A stretch of DNA of 64,000 nt, from the NCBI RefSeq assembly GCF_000374365.1, contig NZ_KB894136.1, forward strand, positions 1-64,000, in the 5' to 3' direction. Source of the stretch: Bacteroides gallinarum DSM 18171 = JCM 13658. Its GTDB lineage: Bacteria; Bacteroidota; Bacteroidia; Bacteroidales; Bacteroidaceae. How positions within the stretch are numbered: the stretch's first letter is position 1; each line of letters opens with the position of its first letter. A program made the translations under genes and the position numbers. The notes below the pieces were generated by a model. The model worked only from the letters and a program-made list of their open reading frames with translations, was not told the origin of the DNA and did no database searches. Positions 1 to 8,390 of the stretch are shown here, piece by piece.

Positions 1-155
1 AGGCCTGCGGCTTTTGCCATGCGTTCAAACGGGAACACTGAGTGAAGCCTGCCAAGCTCACTCTCATTAAAACTTTTGCGGTATTTTTCCAGAACATCAA
101 ATTCTGTGAAGCCCAAAGTTGGGTGAATTTCGGAAATATTTTGTATCTTAGCCAT
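1..155 (-). CDS. Transposase, N-terminal fragment (cut by window edge)
   Basis: An ATG at 153-155 opens a frame of 51 complete codons that runs off the left edge. The product begins MAKIQNISEIHP and contains the segments LGFTEFDVLEKY, LGRLHSVFPFE and MAKAAGL. From memory this resembles the N-terminus of IS1182/IS5-like transposases common in Bacteroides, but no catalytic DDE residue lies inside the window. Whether the gene is intact cannot be judged. The family assignment is tentative; the open frame and its start are seen directly. Confidence 0.5.
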   Translation of the reverse strand, partial: MAKIQNISEIHPTLGFTEFDVLEKYRKSFNESELGRLHSVFPFERMAKAAG

Positions 156-228
156 ATCTTAGTCGGGGAATTTCCCCCGTTTTGGCCTTCAAACCTTATT
201 TGCGGGGGAATACCTAAAGATACAAAAA

Positions 229-270
229 AGCCAGCTAATTCGCAATATTTTGTGTATGAATTAGTTGGCT
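229..270. repeat. Inverted repeat (hairpin) inside the IS end
   Basis: AGCCAGCTAATTC (229-241) pairs with GAATTAGTTGGCT (258-270) with one G-T mismatch and a 16-nt loop. It lies between the transposase start and the presumed element end. It could be a terminator protecting the transposase from outside transcription or a transposase-binding structure; this is inferred from position only. Confidence 0.5.
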
Positions 271-304
271 GATTTTATATTATTTACTGAATGTCCCTAA
301 ATAA

Positions 305-341
305 GGTCAGAGTTCGCCGCGGATTATACGGAACTCTGACC
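305..341 (-). terminator. Probable terminator of the large helicase gene
   Basis: A perfect 11-bp stem, GGTCAGAGTTC (305-315) with GAACTCTGACC (331-341), has a 15-nt loop. On the minus strand it is followed by TTATTT, and it lies 45 bp past the helicase stop codon, as expected for an intrinsic terminator. Confidence 0.6.
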
Positions 342-385
342 CACTCTCATCTTTCCATTTATGCAATACGTACCACCTTCCTGTT

Positions 386-3300
386 TCATTTACCCGCCAC
401 ACCGGGGCATTTCTTTAAAACAACTTTAGGCAATACAATCCTGACCTCTCCAGAATTGCTATCCTGCTTTCTCCAGAACACCACAAAGTTCACGGCAGCC
501 TTGTGCAATCCGTATCCCTTTTCCTGCCACACCCTGATTACAGACTGAAACTTCGAGGAAAAGCGCAATACCTCGTTCTTATCGCTATCCGAGCATCCTT
601 TCTCCGTTAGCAGTAACGGACTCCCGCTTCTCAACCTCCCGATTAAATCCTGCCGGAAAGGATACAGAAAGAAATCGAGCCAGACATCCGTGTGCTCCAA
701 TGAGAAATACAAATACTCCGGCACAGGATATTCATTGGTATCTACCTGAAAACTCGCATACTCCTTAGGCATGAGGCCGGCATAATAATCATTCAGATGT
801 ACCGACAAAAACTGCTTGCTACGGGTAATAGCCACATAAATCTCACGCAACCGGCTGGTGTATTTCTTGCAATCGTCATTCAACAACAGAAAGACGTTCT
901 CGAACTCTTTTCCTTTCGCCTTATGAATAGTAGAAACATTTATCTCCTCACCCCTGAAAGTATAGAAATCCTCCAGCCTGGATTCGAACAGAAAAGCCTC
1001 CCAGTCCGAACGGTACTTCCGCTCCTCATAAAGCGATTCGAACTTCCTGATGATATTGCAGCAAACCTCCATGGAAGAAGCATTGAAAAACCTTTCTCTC
1101 AATCCCCTTTTCGCCGACTCCCACCGTTCTGCATCTATCAGGCAAGTATTTGCAGACAATCCCAGCAAGCTATTGAAATAATGAATTTCATCCAAATCGG
1201 TCAAGCGGAAGCCGTCGTTCGACTGAACGAGCCTGACGGGCATCCCCCTCTCTTTCAAAAGAAAGGCAATCAGCATGGCATCCTCATTCGTCAGCGTGAG
1301 CACACAAGTACTACCCGCCAGATTACTTTCGCACACATCCCGCACCAAAGGGAACACCATATTAGCCGATTTATAATGCGTGATGTGGATAATCCCGTCT
1401 TGCAAATCCTTGGAAATAACAGGCGAAGACTTCATCCGCCCGGCCAGCCGCGTTATAAACGCCCCCGCAAACTGAACCAGATTATTCTTGCTACGGTAGT
1501 TCGTCAGCAACTCGTAAGTATGCGCATCATACTTATCGACAAGACTTTTCATATACCGCGAATCGGAGCCGCGGAAGCCGTAGATATTCTGGTCGTCATC
1601 CCCCACGGCAATCACCCTGAGCTCCTCATTCTTCTCGATAAGCGCCTCTACCAAACCGAACTCATGCGACGTCATATCCTGCGCCTCATCCAACACCAAT
1701 ACGGTCTTGGTAATCCGGTTCTTCTCGACCTCGCCGCTCCTGATTCTCCTCACCGCATCCTCCACCACCGACTCAGCCCTTTTCAACGTACCCTGGCATC
1801 CTAACAAATCGAAACAATAAGAATGAAAAGTCTTTATCTCGATATATCCGACGGCATTACCGATTAACTTATACAACCTCTCCCTGAACTCACCGGCCGC
1901 CGCCCTCGAGAAAGTAAGCATCAGCAGTTGTTCGTGCTTCACATCCTCCATGAGCAACAGCGATGCCAGCTTATGGACAAGTACCCTCGTCTTACCGCTT
2001 CCCGGGCCGGCCAATACCACGATATGCTTCGACGAATTATCCTTGACTACCGCCAACTGCTTCTCGGACAACTCACCGAATACCTGCATATATTTAGAGC
2101 GCGTCATCTTCATCCCTATCTCATGGCGCCTGTTACCTGGGAAATACTTCTGTAAAAACGAAGCGTTATTAAGATTGAAATAATCATCCACAAACTGCAA
2201 GGCCGCCTGATAATCCTCCACCATTTTCTGCGCATACTCACCCACAATATGAATCTGCTGAATCTTGTTTTCATAAAACAGCTCCAACTTCCGGTAATCC
2301 TCCTGCTTATACTTTATCAGGTTATTAAGGATTATCCTATTGATGTAAAGCTTGTTATAAACCACCAGAAAACCGCCTTCAATCTGCAAAGCGCCGATAC
2401 GCGAAAGATAGAAAAGCGCATCCTCCACATCCTCTGTCGAAACCGCCTGCCGAAACAAGCTTCCCCGCCGCCTTTCCTCCTTCTCGAATTCCTCTTTCAG
2501 TTCCAGCACGGAGAACTCTACCAGCACCTCCTCCCGGGATATTTCATCTTTATCACCCGTACCGGCCTTACCGAACAAGGCATTGATTATGAAATCCGAC
2601 AATATATACCTGCGTTCCGCCTTTTCCCTGAATCGACTCCGGTTCTGTTCCGTCAGCACGATAGCGACATGGTTTTTCGCCGCATCCTGGTATTCGCGCT
2701 TCAACCAATCCTTTTCCGCCCAGAAGTTGATAAGCACCTTCAACTTATCGGGACTGACACTCCTCTCCATAGCCTGCTCCGCCTCCTCCCTCAACTCCTT
2801 CAGATTGTAGAGCCCTTCCCTTTCGGTGAAAGAACCGAGCAGGAACTTATCCAGCCGGTTGAAGAAACGGACTATCTCGAGCGAACGGTTGCACGACTCC
2901 GTCCGCTTTATATAAGCAGTCAAGTCCTGGGCATCGGCCAGTATTTTTTCCTCGCGCAACAATGTCACTACCTGTATCACATCCTCCCGGGTGATACCCA
3001 AATGGTCCGATATATAGTCTATTCGCGCTTCCGGTATTTCATTATTCAGATGCTTCCGGCTTTTGGTAGCTATCAGCTTCTTGATGATACGGATAGCCTG
3101 TTCCTCCTGCTTCCCGGAAAACCTTCCGGAAGCATTAATCCTGTCAATAGCTTCCTGGGCAGTCCTCGCCATAATGCTATTGGCAAATACACGCGGCATA
3201 TTCTGGCCGCGATGTATATACCCCGCCTCCTCCAAGGCAGCGATAGCCGTGGTTACACGCGTTTCTATGTCGGCTATGTTGTCGTCCCACCCGGCCCTGC

Positions 3301-5230
3301 GCGCTATCTCGAGTGCAGACTGCGAAACGGTAGAACGAAAGCGGGTAAGCTCTTTTATCGCTTTCCACACCTGCTGTATCTCCTTCATATGCAGCTTCGT
3401 CTGGTTCAGCAAGATGAAGTGCTTGTTCAAATCCTCCTCATCGAAAAGAATAAAACAATCTGCCGTGATATGCTCGTCTCTACCAGCCCTTCCCGCCTCT
3501 TGCACATAATTCTCCAAAGAATCGGAAATCTCGTAATGCACCACAAGCCCCACATCCTTTTTATCCACTCCCATACCAAAGGCAGAGGTCGCCACCATAA
3601 CCTGCACATCCCCGGCAATAAACGCATTCTGGTTATCCGTCTTTTCGCGCACATCCATTTTGCCATGATACGCCCTCGCTTCGATTCCGTCCTTCACCAA
3701 CTGGGCGGCCAGCCCCGAAGCGGTGCGGGTACGCGAAACGTAAACGATGACCGGACAGGAATGCGCCTCTATAATCTCCCTTAAACTATTGTACTTCTCG
3801 CGCTTGTCACCGCGTTTGAATACCTTGTACCTCAAATTGGTACGGCTGGAACCGGCACGGAATAACTCGAAGTCGATATTCAACTTCACCTTGAAGTACT
3901 CCTTGATATCTTCTATCACCTTCTGTTTGGCCGTAGCCGTAAAACAAGACACGGGAATAGGCTCCACAAGCTTCTTTTTCTGTTGCAACTGCTTCAGAAA
4001 ATCACCGATATAGAGATAATCCACCCTGAAATCCTGCCCCCATGCCGAGAAACAATGCGCCTCATCTATCACGAAACGGACTATTTTCCGTCCCAGTAAC
4101 AACCTCTCGATGCTTCTCGAACGCAAAGACTCCGGAGAGATGTACAACATGGAGGCCGAACCGTCCTCTACCCTCTCGAACGAGTTTGCCCGCTCCACCG
4201 GGTCCAGCAGTCCGTTTATCGTCACAGCCTCCGTAATGTTATGTTTGCGCAGGTTGTCCACCTGGTCTTTCATGAGAGACTGCAAAGGCGAAATAACCAC
4301 AGTGAGCCCCTTTACCGTTTCCCCGCACATAAGCGCCGGAACCTGAAACGTAATGGACTTGCCGCCTCCCGTAGGAAAGACGGCCAGTATAGACTTCCCT
4401 TTCACCGCCGCATCCACTGCCCCTGCCTGCAACGGCTCATTATTATAAAGCCGGTAAGAGCTGAATCCGAAATACTTTTTCAGCCCTGAATAAATATCGA
4501 AAGCCTTATTGCAATAAGGGCATCCCGCGGCACAATGCGTATTCCTTAACCGGGTCATCAGCCTGTCTACATCGGGAAATGCATGAAGCACCCACGGAGG
4601 GGTAATGGAATAGCGGTCTTCGCAATCTATCAAAGCCAATGTATAAGCCAGTTCCAGCGGATAACGCGCAGCCATTCCGGCCAGCGGAGCCGACTCGCAA
4701 ATCTTCCCGCGAAACCTGCAACGCACTATATCCGGTAAACTGCCCGCCCTATCCGGATGATAATTTATAAAATGAAAAAAAGCGCCGAATTCAACCGTAT
4801 CTCCCAGCAAGGAGTAATAAATGAACTGCAGGTCGTCGTCCAGCTTTTCAAACGCATCGACCTCTTCCCTAAACAATTCAAAAGCCTTTACCGAATCATT
4901 AAAAGGGTTATTGATACTATCCGTAAGCAATTTATCGTCTTTCAGGAGGCGGTGGTAAGGGCGTTCCGGAAATAACAGCGGAGACAGATAAAGGGTATCT
5001 ATTACCTTAGGCAAACGAAGTGCTGCCTTCTCATACAAAGGAGCGAGATAAGTCAAATCGTGTTTCAATATATTATGCCCTCCCATGTACTCCACATTGC
5101 CCAGGAAATCGAGCAACTTTCCGAACGAATTCTCGTGAAAGCCCGCCCCGTCGCTGCGAACGGCTCCTATATCCTCTATCTGCAAGCAACCGGGAACGGT
5201 TTCTAAGTCGACAAATGCTATGTTCTTCAT
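386..5230 (-). CDS. Giant helicase: DEDD exonuclease-like + RecQ + UvrD/Rep domains
   Basis: A 1614-residue protein with three nucleic-acid modules. Residues 1-120 look like a DEDD 3'-5' exonuclease: FVDLET (D8, E10), GHNILKHD (D58) and a final NDS (D112). A small Cys cluster, CAAGCPYC, lies at 233-240. Residues 265-600 are an SF2 RecQ core: Walker A FPTGGGKS (285-292), DEAH (389-392), SAFGMGVDKKD and QEAGRAGRDE. After a helical middle region, residues 1050-1550 form an SF1A UvrD/Rep core: AGPGSGKT (1074-1081), DEAQD (1181-1185), GDDDQNIYGFRG and STIHKAKGKEFE. Exonuclease before RecQ recalls WRN; the added UvrD motor is unusual. A role in repair, recombination or defence against foreign DNA is inferred. 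It is transcribed alone, with its own promoter (5248-5279) and terminator. Confidence 0.85.
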   Translation of the reverse strand: MKNIAFVDLETVPGCLQIEDIGAVRSDGAGFHENSFGKLLDFLGNVEYMGGHNILKHDLTYLAPLYEKAALRLPKVIDTLYLSPLLFPERPYHRLLKDDKLLTDSINNPFNDSVKAFELFREEVDAFEKLDDDLQFIYYSLLGDTVEFGAFFHFINYHPDRAGSLPDIVRCRFRGKICESAPLAGMAARYPLELAYTLALIDCEDRYSITPPWVLHAFPDVDRLMTRLRNTHCAAGCPYCNKAFDIYSGLKKYFGFSSYRLYNNEPLQAGAVDAAVKGKSILAVFPTGGGKSITFQVPALMCGETVKGLTVVISPLQSLMKDQVDNLRKHNITEAVTINGLLDPVERANSFERVEDGSASMLYISPESLRSRSIERLLLGRKIVRFVIDEAHCFSAWGQDFRVDYLYIGDFLKQLQQKKKLVEPIPVSCFTATAKQKVIEDIKEYFKVKLNIDFELFRAGSSRTNLRYKVFKRGDKREKYNSLREIIEAHSCPVIVYVSRTRTASGLAAQLVKDGIEARAYHGKMDVREKTDNQNAFIAGDVQVMVATSAFGMGVDKKDVGLVVHYEISDSLENYVQEAGRAGRDEHITADCFILFDEEDLNKHFILLNQTKLHMKEIQQVWKAIKELTRFRSTVSQSALEIARRAGWDDNIADIETRVTTAIAALEEAGYIHRGQNMPRVFANSIMARTAQEAIDRINASGRFSGKQEEQAIRIIKKLIATKSRKHLNNEIPEARIDYISDHLGITREDVIQVVTLLREEKILADAQDLTAYIKRTESCNRSLEIVRFFNRLDKFLLGSFTEREGLYNLKELREEAEQAMERSVSPDKLKVLINFWAEKDWLKREYQDAAKNHVAIVLTEQNRSRFREKAERRYILSDFIINALFGKAGTGDKDEISREEVLVEFSVLELKEEFEKEERRRGSLFRQAVSTEDVEDALFYLSRIGALQIEGGFLVVYNKLYINRIILNNLIKYKQEDYRKLELFYENKIQQIHIVGEYAQKMVEDYQAALQFVDDYFNLNNASFLQKYFPGNRRHEIGMKMTRSKYMQVFGELSEKQLAVVKDNSSKHIVVLAGPGSGKTRVLVHKLASLLLMEDVKHEQLLMLTFSRAAAGEFRERLYKLIGNAVGYIEIKTFHSYCFDLLGCQGTLKRAESVVEDAVRRIRSGEVEKNRITKTVLVLDEAQDMTSHEFGLVEALIEKNEELRVIAVGDDDQNIYGFRGSDSRYMKSLVDKYDAHTYELLTNYRSKNNLVQFAGAFITRLAGRMKSSPVISKDLQDGIIHITHYKSANMVFPLVRDVCESNLAGSTCVLTLTNEDAMLIAFLLKERGMPVRLVQSNDGFRLTDLDEIHYFNSLLGLSANTCLIDAERWESAKRGLRERFFNASSMEVCCNIIRKFESLYEERKYRSDWEAFLFESRLEDFYTFRGEEINVSTIHKAKGKEFENVFLLLNDDCKKYTSRLREIYVAITRSKQFLSVHLNDYYAGLMPKEYASFQVDTNEYPVPEYLYFSLEHTDVWLDFFLYPFRQDLIGRLRSGSPLLLTEKGCSDSDKNEVLRFSSKFQSVIRVWQEKGYGLHKAAVNFVVFWRKQDSNSGEVRIVLPKVVLKKCPGVAGK

Positions 5231-5247
5231 AAAAAGAGTCTATTTTA

Positions 5248-5279
5248 CAAAGAAACAAAAGAAAAAAGATAATAGCAAA
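5248..5279 (-). promoter_or_regulatory. Candidate promoter of the large helicase
   Basis: On the minus strand, TTTG (5276-5279), a 20-bp spacer and TTTCTTTG (5248-5255) fit the Bacteroides -33/-7 pattern TTTG-N19-21-TAnnTTTG with one mismatch in the -7 box. The start codon follows 17 bp further on. Confidence 0.5.
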
Positions 5280-5308
5280 TACTTCCGCTGAAAATACGTC
5301 GGCGCCGG

Positions 5309-5482
5309 GTTCCCATGGGACTGCTTCCGTTCCCACAAGGAGAAACGCCCGTTTCCATAGGGAGAAACTCCCGTTCCCATAAGGGGAAACCGGAGTTCCT
5401 ATGCAGGGAAACGGGAGTTATTGTTAGTGGGAACGGAAGTTTCCATGCCTGGGAACGGGAGTTCCCTACCGGTAGGAAACTG
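5309..5482. repeat. Tandem array of 22-bp palindromic repeats
   Basis: Seven consecutive units of exactly 22 bp start at 5329, 5351, 5373, 5395, 5417, 5439 and 5461. A 20-bp variant precedes them at 5309. Each unit starts GTTCCC or GTTTCC (or a decayed form) and carries GGAAAC or GGGAAC near its end, so each unit is itself a small inverted repeat. Units are diverged from each other. There are no spacers and no nearby cas genes, so this is not a CRISPR array. The period is not a multiple of three, which argues against a coding repeat. It lies upstream of the helicase and downstream of the yicC-nadD operon. Confidence 0.85.
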
Positions 5483-5574
5483 CAACATACTGCCGTACAG
5501 AGTTATACCGTACGTAAAGGCACGGCAGATATGCGGTATCCGAAGGGTTAAAGGAGAGGGGACGGAGAAAACGG

Positions 5575-6012
5575 TCAATATCCCCAATCGTATCCGTCTA
5601 CATATTCGTCGAAATAGTCGTCGAGCTGCAAGCCGAGGGACTTTGCCTGGCGAATGATATACTGCTGCGCGGCGGGATTGATGAGGTATTCGCCCTTACG
5701 GGCAAGATAGTAATTCTTGCGTCCGAAGTAAGAGATAAGACGCAGGCGGAACGTACCCGCCACATTGACCGTCAGCAACCCTGCCGTACGGGTAAAGCCG
5801 CGGGCATAGCGCACCGTCGTATCCGGGCAGTAATATTCGCACTTTCCCTTCATCGACGCCAGCTTTTGCGGAGTGAGCGTAGGCAGGAACGCATATTGCA
5901 GGGAGGCATGCTGCAAGGCTATGTGGCGCAGGCAGGTAGCGCTTTTCGGGCAATCGGCAGATGCACATACACCGAAGTTATAAGGAATCTGCATGGTTTC
6001 CGGGTTATTCAT
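5575..6012 (-). CDS. Cys-rich hypothetical protein (DUF6078-like)
   Basis: A 145-residue protein of unknown function. The N-terminal half has Cys residues in CASADCPKSATC (first at about residue 16) and later KCEYYCPD, a spacing that could bind a metal. The C-terminal half has charged and aromatic segments and ends in DDYFDEYVDGYDWGY. It resembles a family seen in Bacteroides that I recall as DUF6078; that name is from memory. It starts 4 bp after nadD and is the last gene of the yicC operon. No signal peptide or membrane segment is visible. Confidence 0.65.
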   Translation of the reverse strand: MNNPETMQIPYNFGVCASADCPKSATCLRHIALQHASLQYAFLPTLTPQKLASMKGKCEYYCPDTTVRYARGFTRTAGLLTVNVAGTFRLRLISYFGRKNYYLARKGEYLINPAAQQYIIRQAKSLGLQLDDYFDEYVDGYDWGY

Positions 6013-6016
6013 TTCG

Positions 6017-6583
6017 TTACGGATTAGTTTGTTTCAGCGCTTCATAAACAGCCGGATGCAGGAAGTAGCGCACATCCCTGCCCTCCTCCATAGCCCGGCG
6101 GATAAAGGTAGAACTGATTTCGAACAAGGGCGAGGAGGCCAATTTAGCGTTGCGGGGCAACGAATCCCCGTTTACCGCATAACCCGGACGGGGATAGATA
6201 AGGATAGGGTTTTCTGCAAGAATACGTTCCGACTGATACCAGCGGAGAAAGAGCGCCCAGTTGTCGGAGCCGATGATAAGGTGGAAAGTATCCTGCGGAT
6301 AAGCCCGCTTCAACGCGTCGAGCGTACGGACGGTATAGGACGGGCGCGGCAAGTGGAATTCGAAGTCGGAAGCCCGGAACTTCGGATAGCCCGCAATAGC
6401 AAGACGCACCAGCCCGAGCCGGAATTCGTCGTCCATGAGCGATGCCTCCTCTTTCAACGGGTTGTGCGGGGTTACCATGAACCACACCTCATCCAGCCCT
6501 TCGTATTCGCAAAGGTAGTTGGCGAGTGCCAGATGCCCGATATGTACCGGGTTGAACGAGCCGCTGAAAATTCCTATCTCCAT
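6017..6583 (-). CDS. nadD: Nicotinate-nucleotide adenylyltransferase
   Basis: Cytosolic enzyme that transfers AMP from ATP to nicotinate mononucleotide, giving deamido-NAD in NAD synthesis. The 188-residue length is normal. The nucleotidyltransferase signature is seen at the N-terminus: [11 protein letters not shown], with the (H/T)xGH motif. [11 protein letters not shown] occurs mid-protein and [10 protein letters not shown] (the second ISSTxxR motif) near the C-terminus. It follows the small membrane-protein gene by 46 bp and precedes the Cys-rich protein gene by 4 bp, within the yicC-gmk operon. Confidence 0.95.
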   Translation of the reverse strand: MEIGIFSGSFNPVHIGHLALANYLCEYEGLDEVWFMVTPHNPLKEEASLMDDEFRLGLVRLAIAGYPKFRASDFEFHLPRPSYTVRTLDALKRAYPQDTFHLIIGSDNWALFLRWYQSERILAENPILIYPRPGYAVNGDSLPRNAKLASSPLFEISSTFIRRAMEEGRDVRYFLHPAVYEALKQTNP

Positions 6584-6629
6584 TCGATAAACTAAAGTTG
6601 AGGGTTGACAATCAAAACAAGAGGGGGCG

Positions 6630-6839
6630 TCAGCGCTTCCCTTTCAGGCGTTTCCAGCAGCCGTAGACGTTGGCTCCGCTTATGCCCATGACGATGAGCA
6701 TCGCCACGGCAGGAGTATACTCCTTCAGGTTTACGTTCAGTACCGCCAGGACAATGGCGCCCAGAAACAAAACGATGTTCAGCACTAACAGCACCTTGTT
6801 GGCGCCCGGCGACAATTTTACGCTTCTTCTCTGTTTCAT
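6630..6839 (-). CDS. Small two-helix membrane protein
   Basis: A 69-residue protein with a basic N-terminus, two hydrophobic segments (about residues 15-35 and 42-60) separated by NLKEYTP, and a basic tail WKRLKGKR. No function is recognised. The start lies 4 bp downstream of the gmk stop codon and the strand agrees with the operon, which supports a real translated gene. It is probably an inner-membrane protein with both ends in the cytoplasm (positive-inside rule). Confidence 0.65.
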   Translation of the reverse strand: MKQRRSVKLSPGANKVLLVLNIVLFLGAIVLAVLNVNLKEYTPAVAMLIVMGISGANVYGCWKRLKGKR

Positions 6840-6843
6840 CGGT

Positions 6844-7407
6844 TCAAGAGTTCAGGAATCGGGTGATTACTTTCAATGCTTCCGCCTTGGCAGTTTCCAA
6901 ATCGTCGTTCACAATCACCGTATCGAACTTGGGGGCGAAGCCAAGCTCGTATTCGGCTTTCGCCACACGGCTCTCTATCACGTCGGGCGCATCCGTACCG
7001 CGACCTATCAGGCGCTTGCGCAACTCTTCCACCGAGGGCGGCTGGATGAAAACGGACAAGGCGCGCTCGCCGTAGAACTTCTTGATGTTGCAGCCGCCCA
7101 CCACATCCACGTCGAACACTACGTTCTGTCCGGCAGCCAGTTGCTTTTCCACCTGCGCCTTCAACGTTCCGTAGAAACGGTCTTGATACACCTCCTCGTA
7201 TTCCAGGAACTCGCCGTTGGCTATGCGGCTCCGGAACTCATCGGGGGTGAGGAAGAAGTATTCCACGCCATTCCGTTCCGTACCGCGCGGCGGACGGCTG
7301 GTTGCGGAGATAGAGAAAGCCAGGTTCAGGTTCTGCGTCAGCAGGTAGTTGATGATTGTGGACTTGCCCGAACCGGAGGGAGCGGAGAATATGATAAGTT
7401 TGCCCAT
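6844..7407 (-). CDS. gmk: Guanylate kinase
   Basis: Phosphorylates GMP to GDP with ATP in the cytoplasm, an essential step in guanine nucleotide synthesis. The 187-residue product has the P-loop SAPSGSGKST at residues 8-17, then the GMP-binding SRPPRGTERNGVEYFF segment, and YGTLKAQVEKQL. It starts 7 bp after the yicC stop codon. The yicC-gmk pairing is widespread in bacteria and supports both calls. Confidence 0.96.
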   Translation of the reverse strand: MGKLIIFSAPSGSGKSTIINYLLTQNLNLAFSISATSRPPRGTERNGVEYFFLTPDEFRSRIANGEFLEYEEVYQDRFYGTLKAQVEKQLAAGQNVVFDVDVVGGCNIKKFYGERALSVFIQPPSVEELRKRLIGRGTDAPDVIESRVAKAEYELGFAPKFDTVIVNDDLETAKAEALKVITRFLNS

Positions 7408-7414
7408 TGTATAT

Positions 7415-8296
7415 TTACATTACATTCAGTACTTGTTCTTTAATCTGCTCCAGCTCGTCCTTCATCTGCACCACGATTTTCTGCATCTCGGCATGGTTGG
7501 ACTTGCTGCCCAGCGTATTGATTTCGCGCCCCATTTCCTGTGCGATGAAGCCCAGCTTCTTGCCCTGCCCTCCCTCGCCGCTCTCGAGCGTGCTGATAAA
7601 GTATCTCAGGTGGTTGGAGAGGCGCTGTTTCTCCTCGTTGATATCCAGTTTCTCGATGTAGTAGATAAGTTCCTGCTCCAGGCGGTTCTTGTCGTAATCT
7701 ATGCTCAACGTCTTTTCGAGGGCATCGGTGATGCGGTCTTTGATTTTGCCTACCCGCTCCTGCTCATACGGAGCGACCGTTTCGAGCAGACGGGCGATAT
7801 TCGCAATTTTCTCCCGGAACTTCTGTTCCAAGGCAGCTCCTTCCTGCTTGCGGAAGTCGGTAAGATGCCTCACCGCTTCTTCCACCGCCCGATGAGCCAC
7901 CACCCATTCTTCGTCGCTCAGCTCCTGGACTTCGTTCTTCGTCATCACGTCCGGCATGCGCAACAGGGTGGCGAACCAGTCGGCGGGCTCGGGAATGCCA
8001 GCCGCCGCCGAAATCTCTTTAATCCGTTTATAGTAAGCCTCTATCAGTTCCTGGTTGATAGGGGTAGCCAGTTGCTCCGCATCTTTCTTTTCAATCCAAA
8101 GGCTGAAATCCACCTTGCCGCGTTCCAGCATCTTGGATATCTCGTTACGGATTTCCATTTCCTTCTCCCTGTAAAGCGGGGCGATACGGGTGGACAAGTC
8201 CATTGCCTTACTATTGAGCGATTTAATCTCGACATTGATTTTCTTATCGGACAACTCGGCAGTCGCCTTGCCGTAGCCCGTCATAGATTGTATCAT
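7415..8296 (-). CDS. yicC: YicC/YloC family endoribonuclease
   Basis: A 293-residue protein with the family's diagnostic start MIQSMTGYGKA and a conserved C-terminal half (DYDKNRLEQELIYYIEKLD, GREINTLGSKSNHAEMQ). E. coli YicC is reported to be an endoribonuclease; the role in Bacteroidales is inferred. It is the first gene of the operon yicC-gmk-membrane protein-nadD-Cys-rich protein. A -7 box (8314-8321) lies just upstream, divergent from tsaB. Confidence 0.93.
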   Translation of the reverse strand: MIQSMTGYGKATAELSDKKINVEIKSLNSKAMDLSTRIAPLYREKEMEIRNEISKMLERGKVDFSLWIEKKDAEQLATPINQELIEAYYKRIKEISAAAGIPEPADWFATLLRMPDVMTKNEVQELSDEEWVVAHRAVEEAVRHLTDFRKQEGAALEQKFREKIANIARLLETVAPYEQERVGKIKDRITDALEKTLSIDYDKNRLEQELIYYIEKLDINEEKQRLSNHLRYFISTLESGEGGQGKKLGFIAQEMGREINTLGSKSNHAEMQKIVVQMKDELEQIKEQVLNVM

Positions 8297-8313
8297 AATG
8301 TTATAGTTTTGCG

Positions 8314-8321
8314 CAAAATTA
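8314..8321 (-). promoter_or_regulatory. -7 box of the yicC operon
   Basis: TAATTTTG on the minus strand is an exact match to TAnnTTTG and sits 17 bp before the yicC start codon. No clear -33 box was seen. Confidence 0.5.
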
Positions 8322-8353
8322 CACGATTATTTTAATTAGTGAAAATAATCACG

Positions 8354-8361
8354 TAAATTTG
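8354..8361 (+). promoter_or_regulatory. -7 box of the tsaB operon
   Basis: TAAATTTG is an exact TAnnTTTG match 29 bp before the tsaB start, divergent from the yicC -7 box. No clear -33 box was seen. Confidence 0.5.
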
Positions 8362-8390
8362 CCACAATAAAATTCAGAAGAACAGAAGCT

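Larger units (their letters stand above)
1..298 (-). mobile_element. Edge of an insertion sequence
   Basis: The left edge carries the start of a transposase-like gene on the minus strand (1-155). Beyond its start codon lie about 140 bp of non-coding DNA ending near 298 with the minus-strand motif GGGACATTCAGTAAAT. A near-identical 17-bp motif occurs alone at 54950-54966, which suggests that this is the outer end of the element. The rest of the element lies outside the window, so the second inverted repeat and the target duplication cannot be seen. The boundary at 298 is an inference. Confidence 0.4.

Noticed and set aside
42..272. 76-codon plus-strand frame at the left edge
   Set aside because: It is antisense to the transposase-like reading frame and spans the hairpin and the presumed IS end; the opposite frame has a recognisable protein character.
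2249..3784. 511-codon plus-strand open frame inside the helicase gene
   Set aside because: It is an antisense shadow of the RecQ coding region, with no recognisable domain; the helicase motifs lie on the other strand.
5309..5482. CRISPR array
   Set aside because: Units are contiguous with no unique spacers, are diverged from each other, and no cas genes are nearby.
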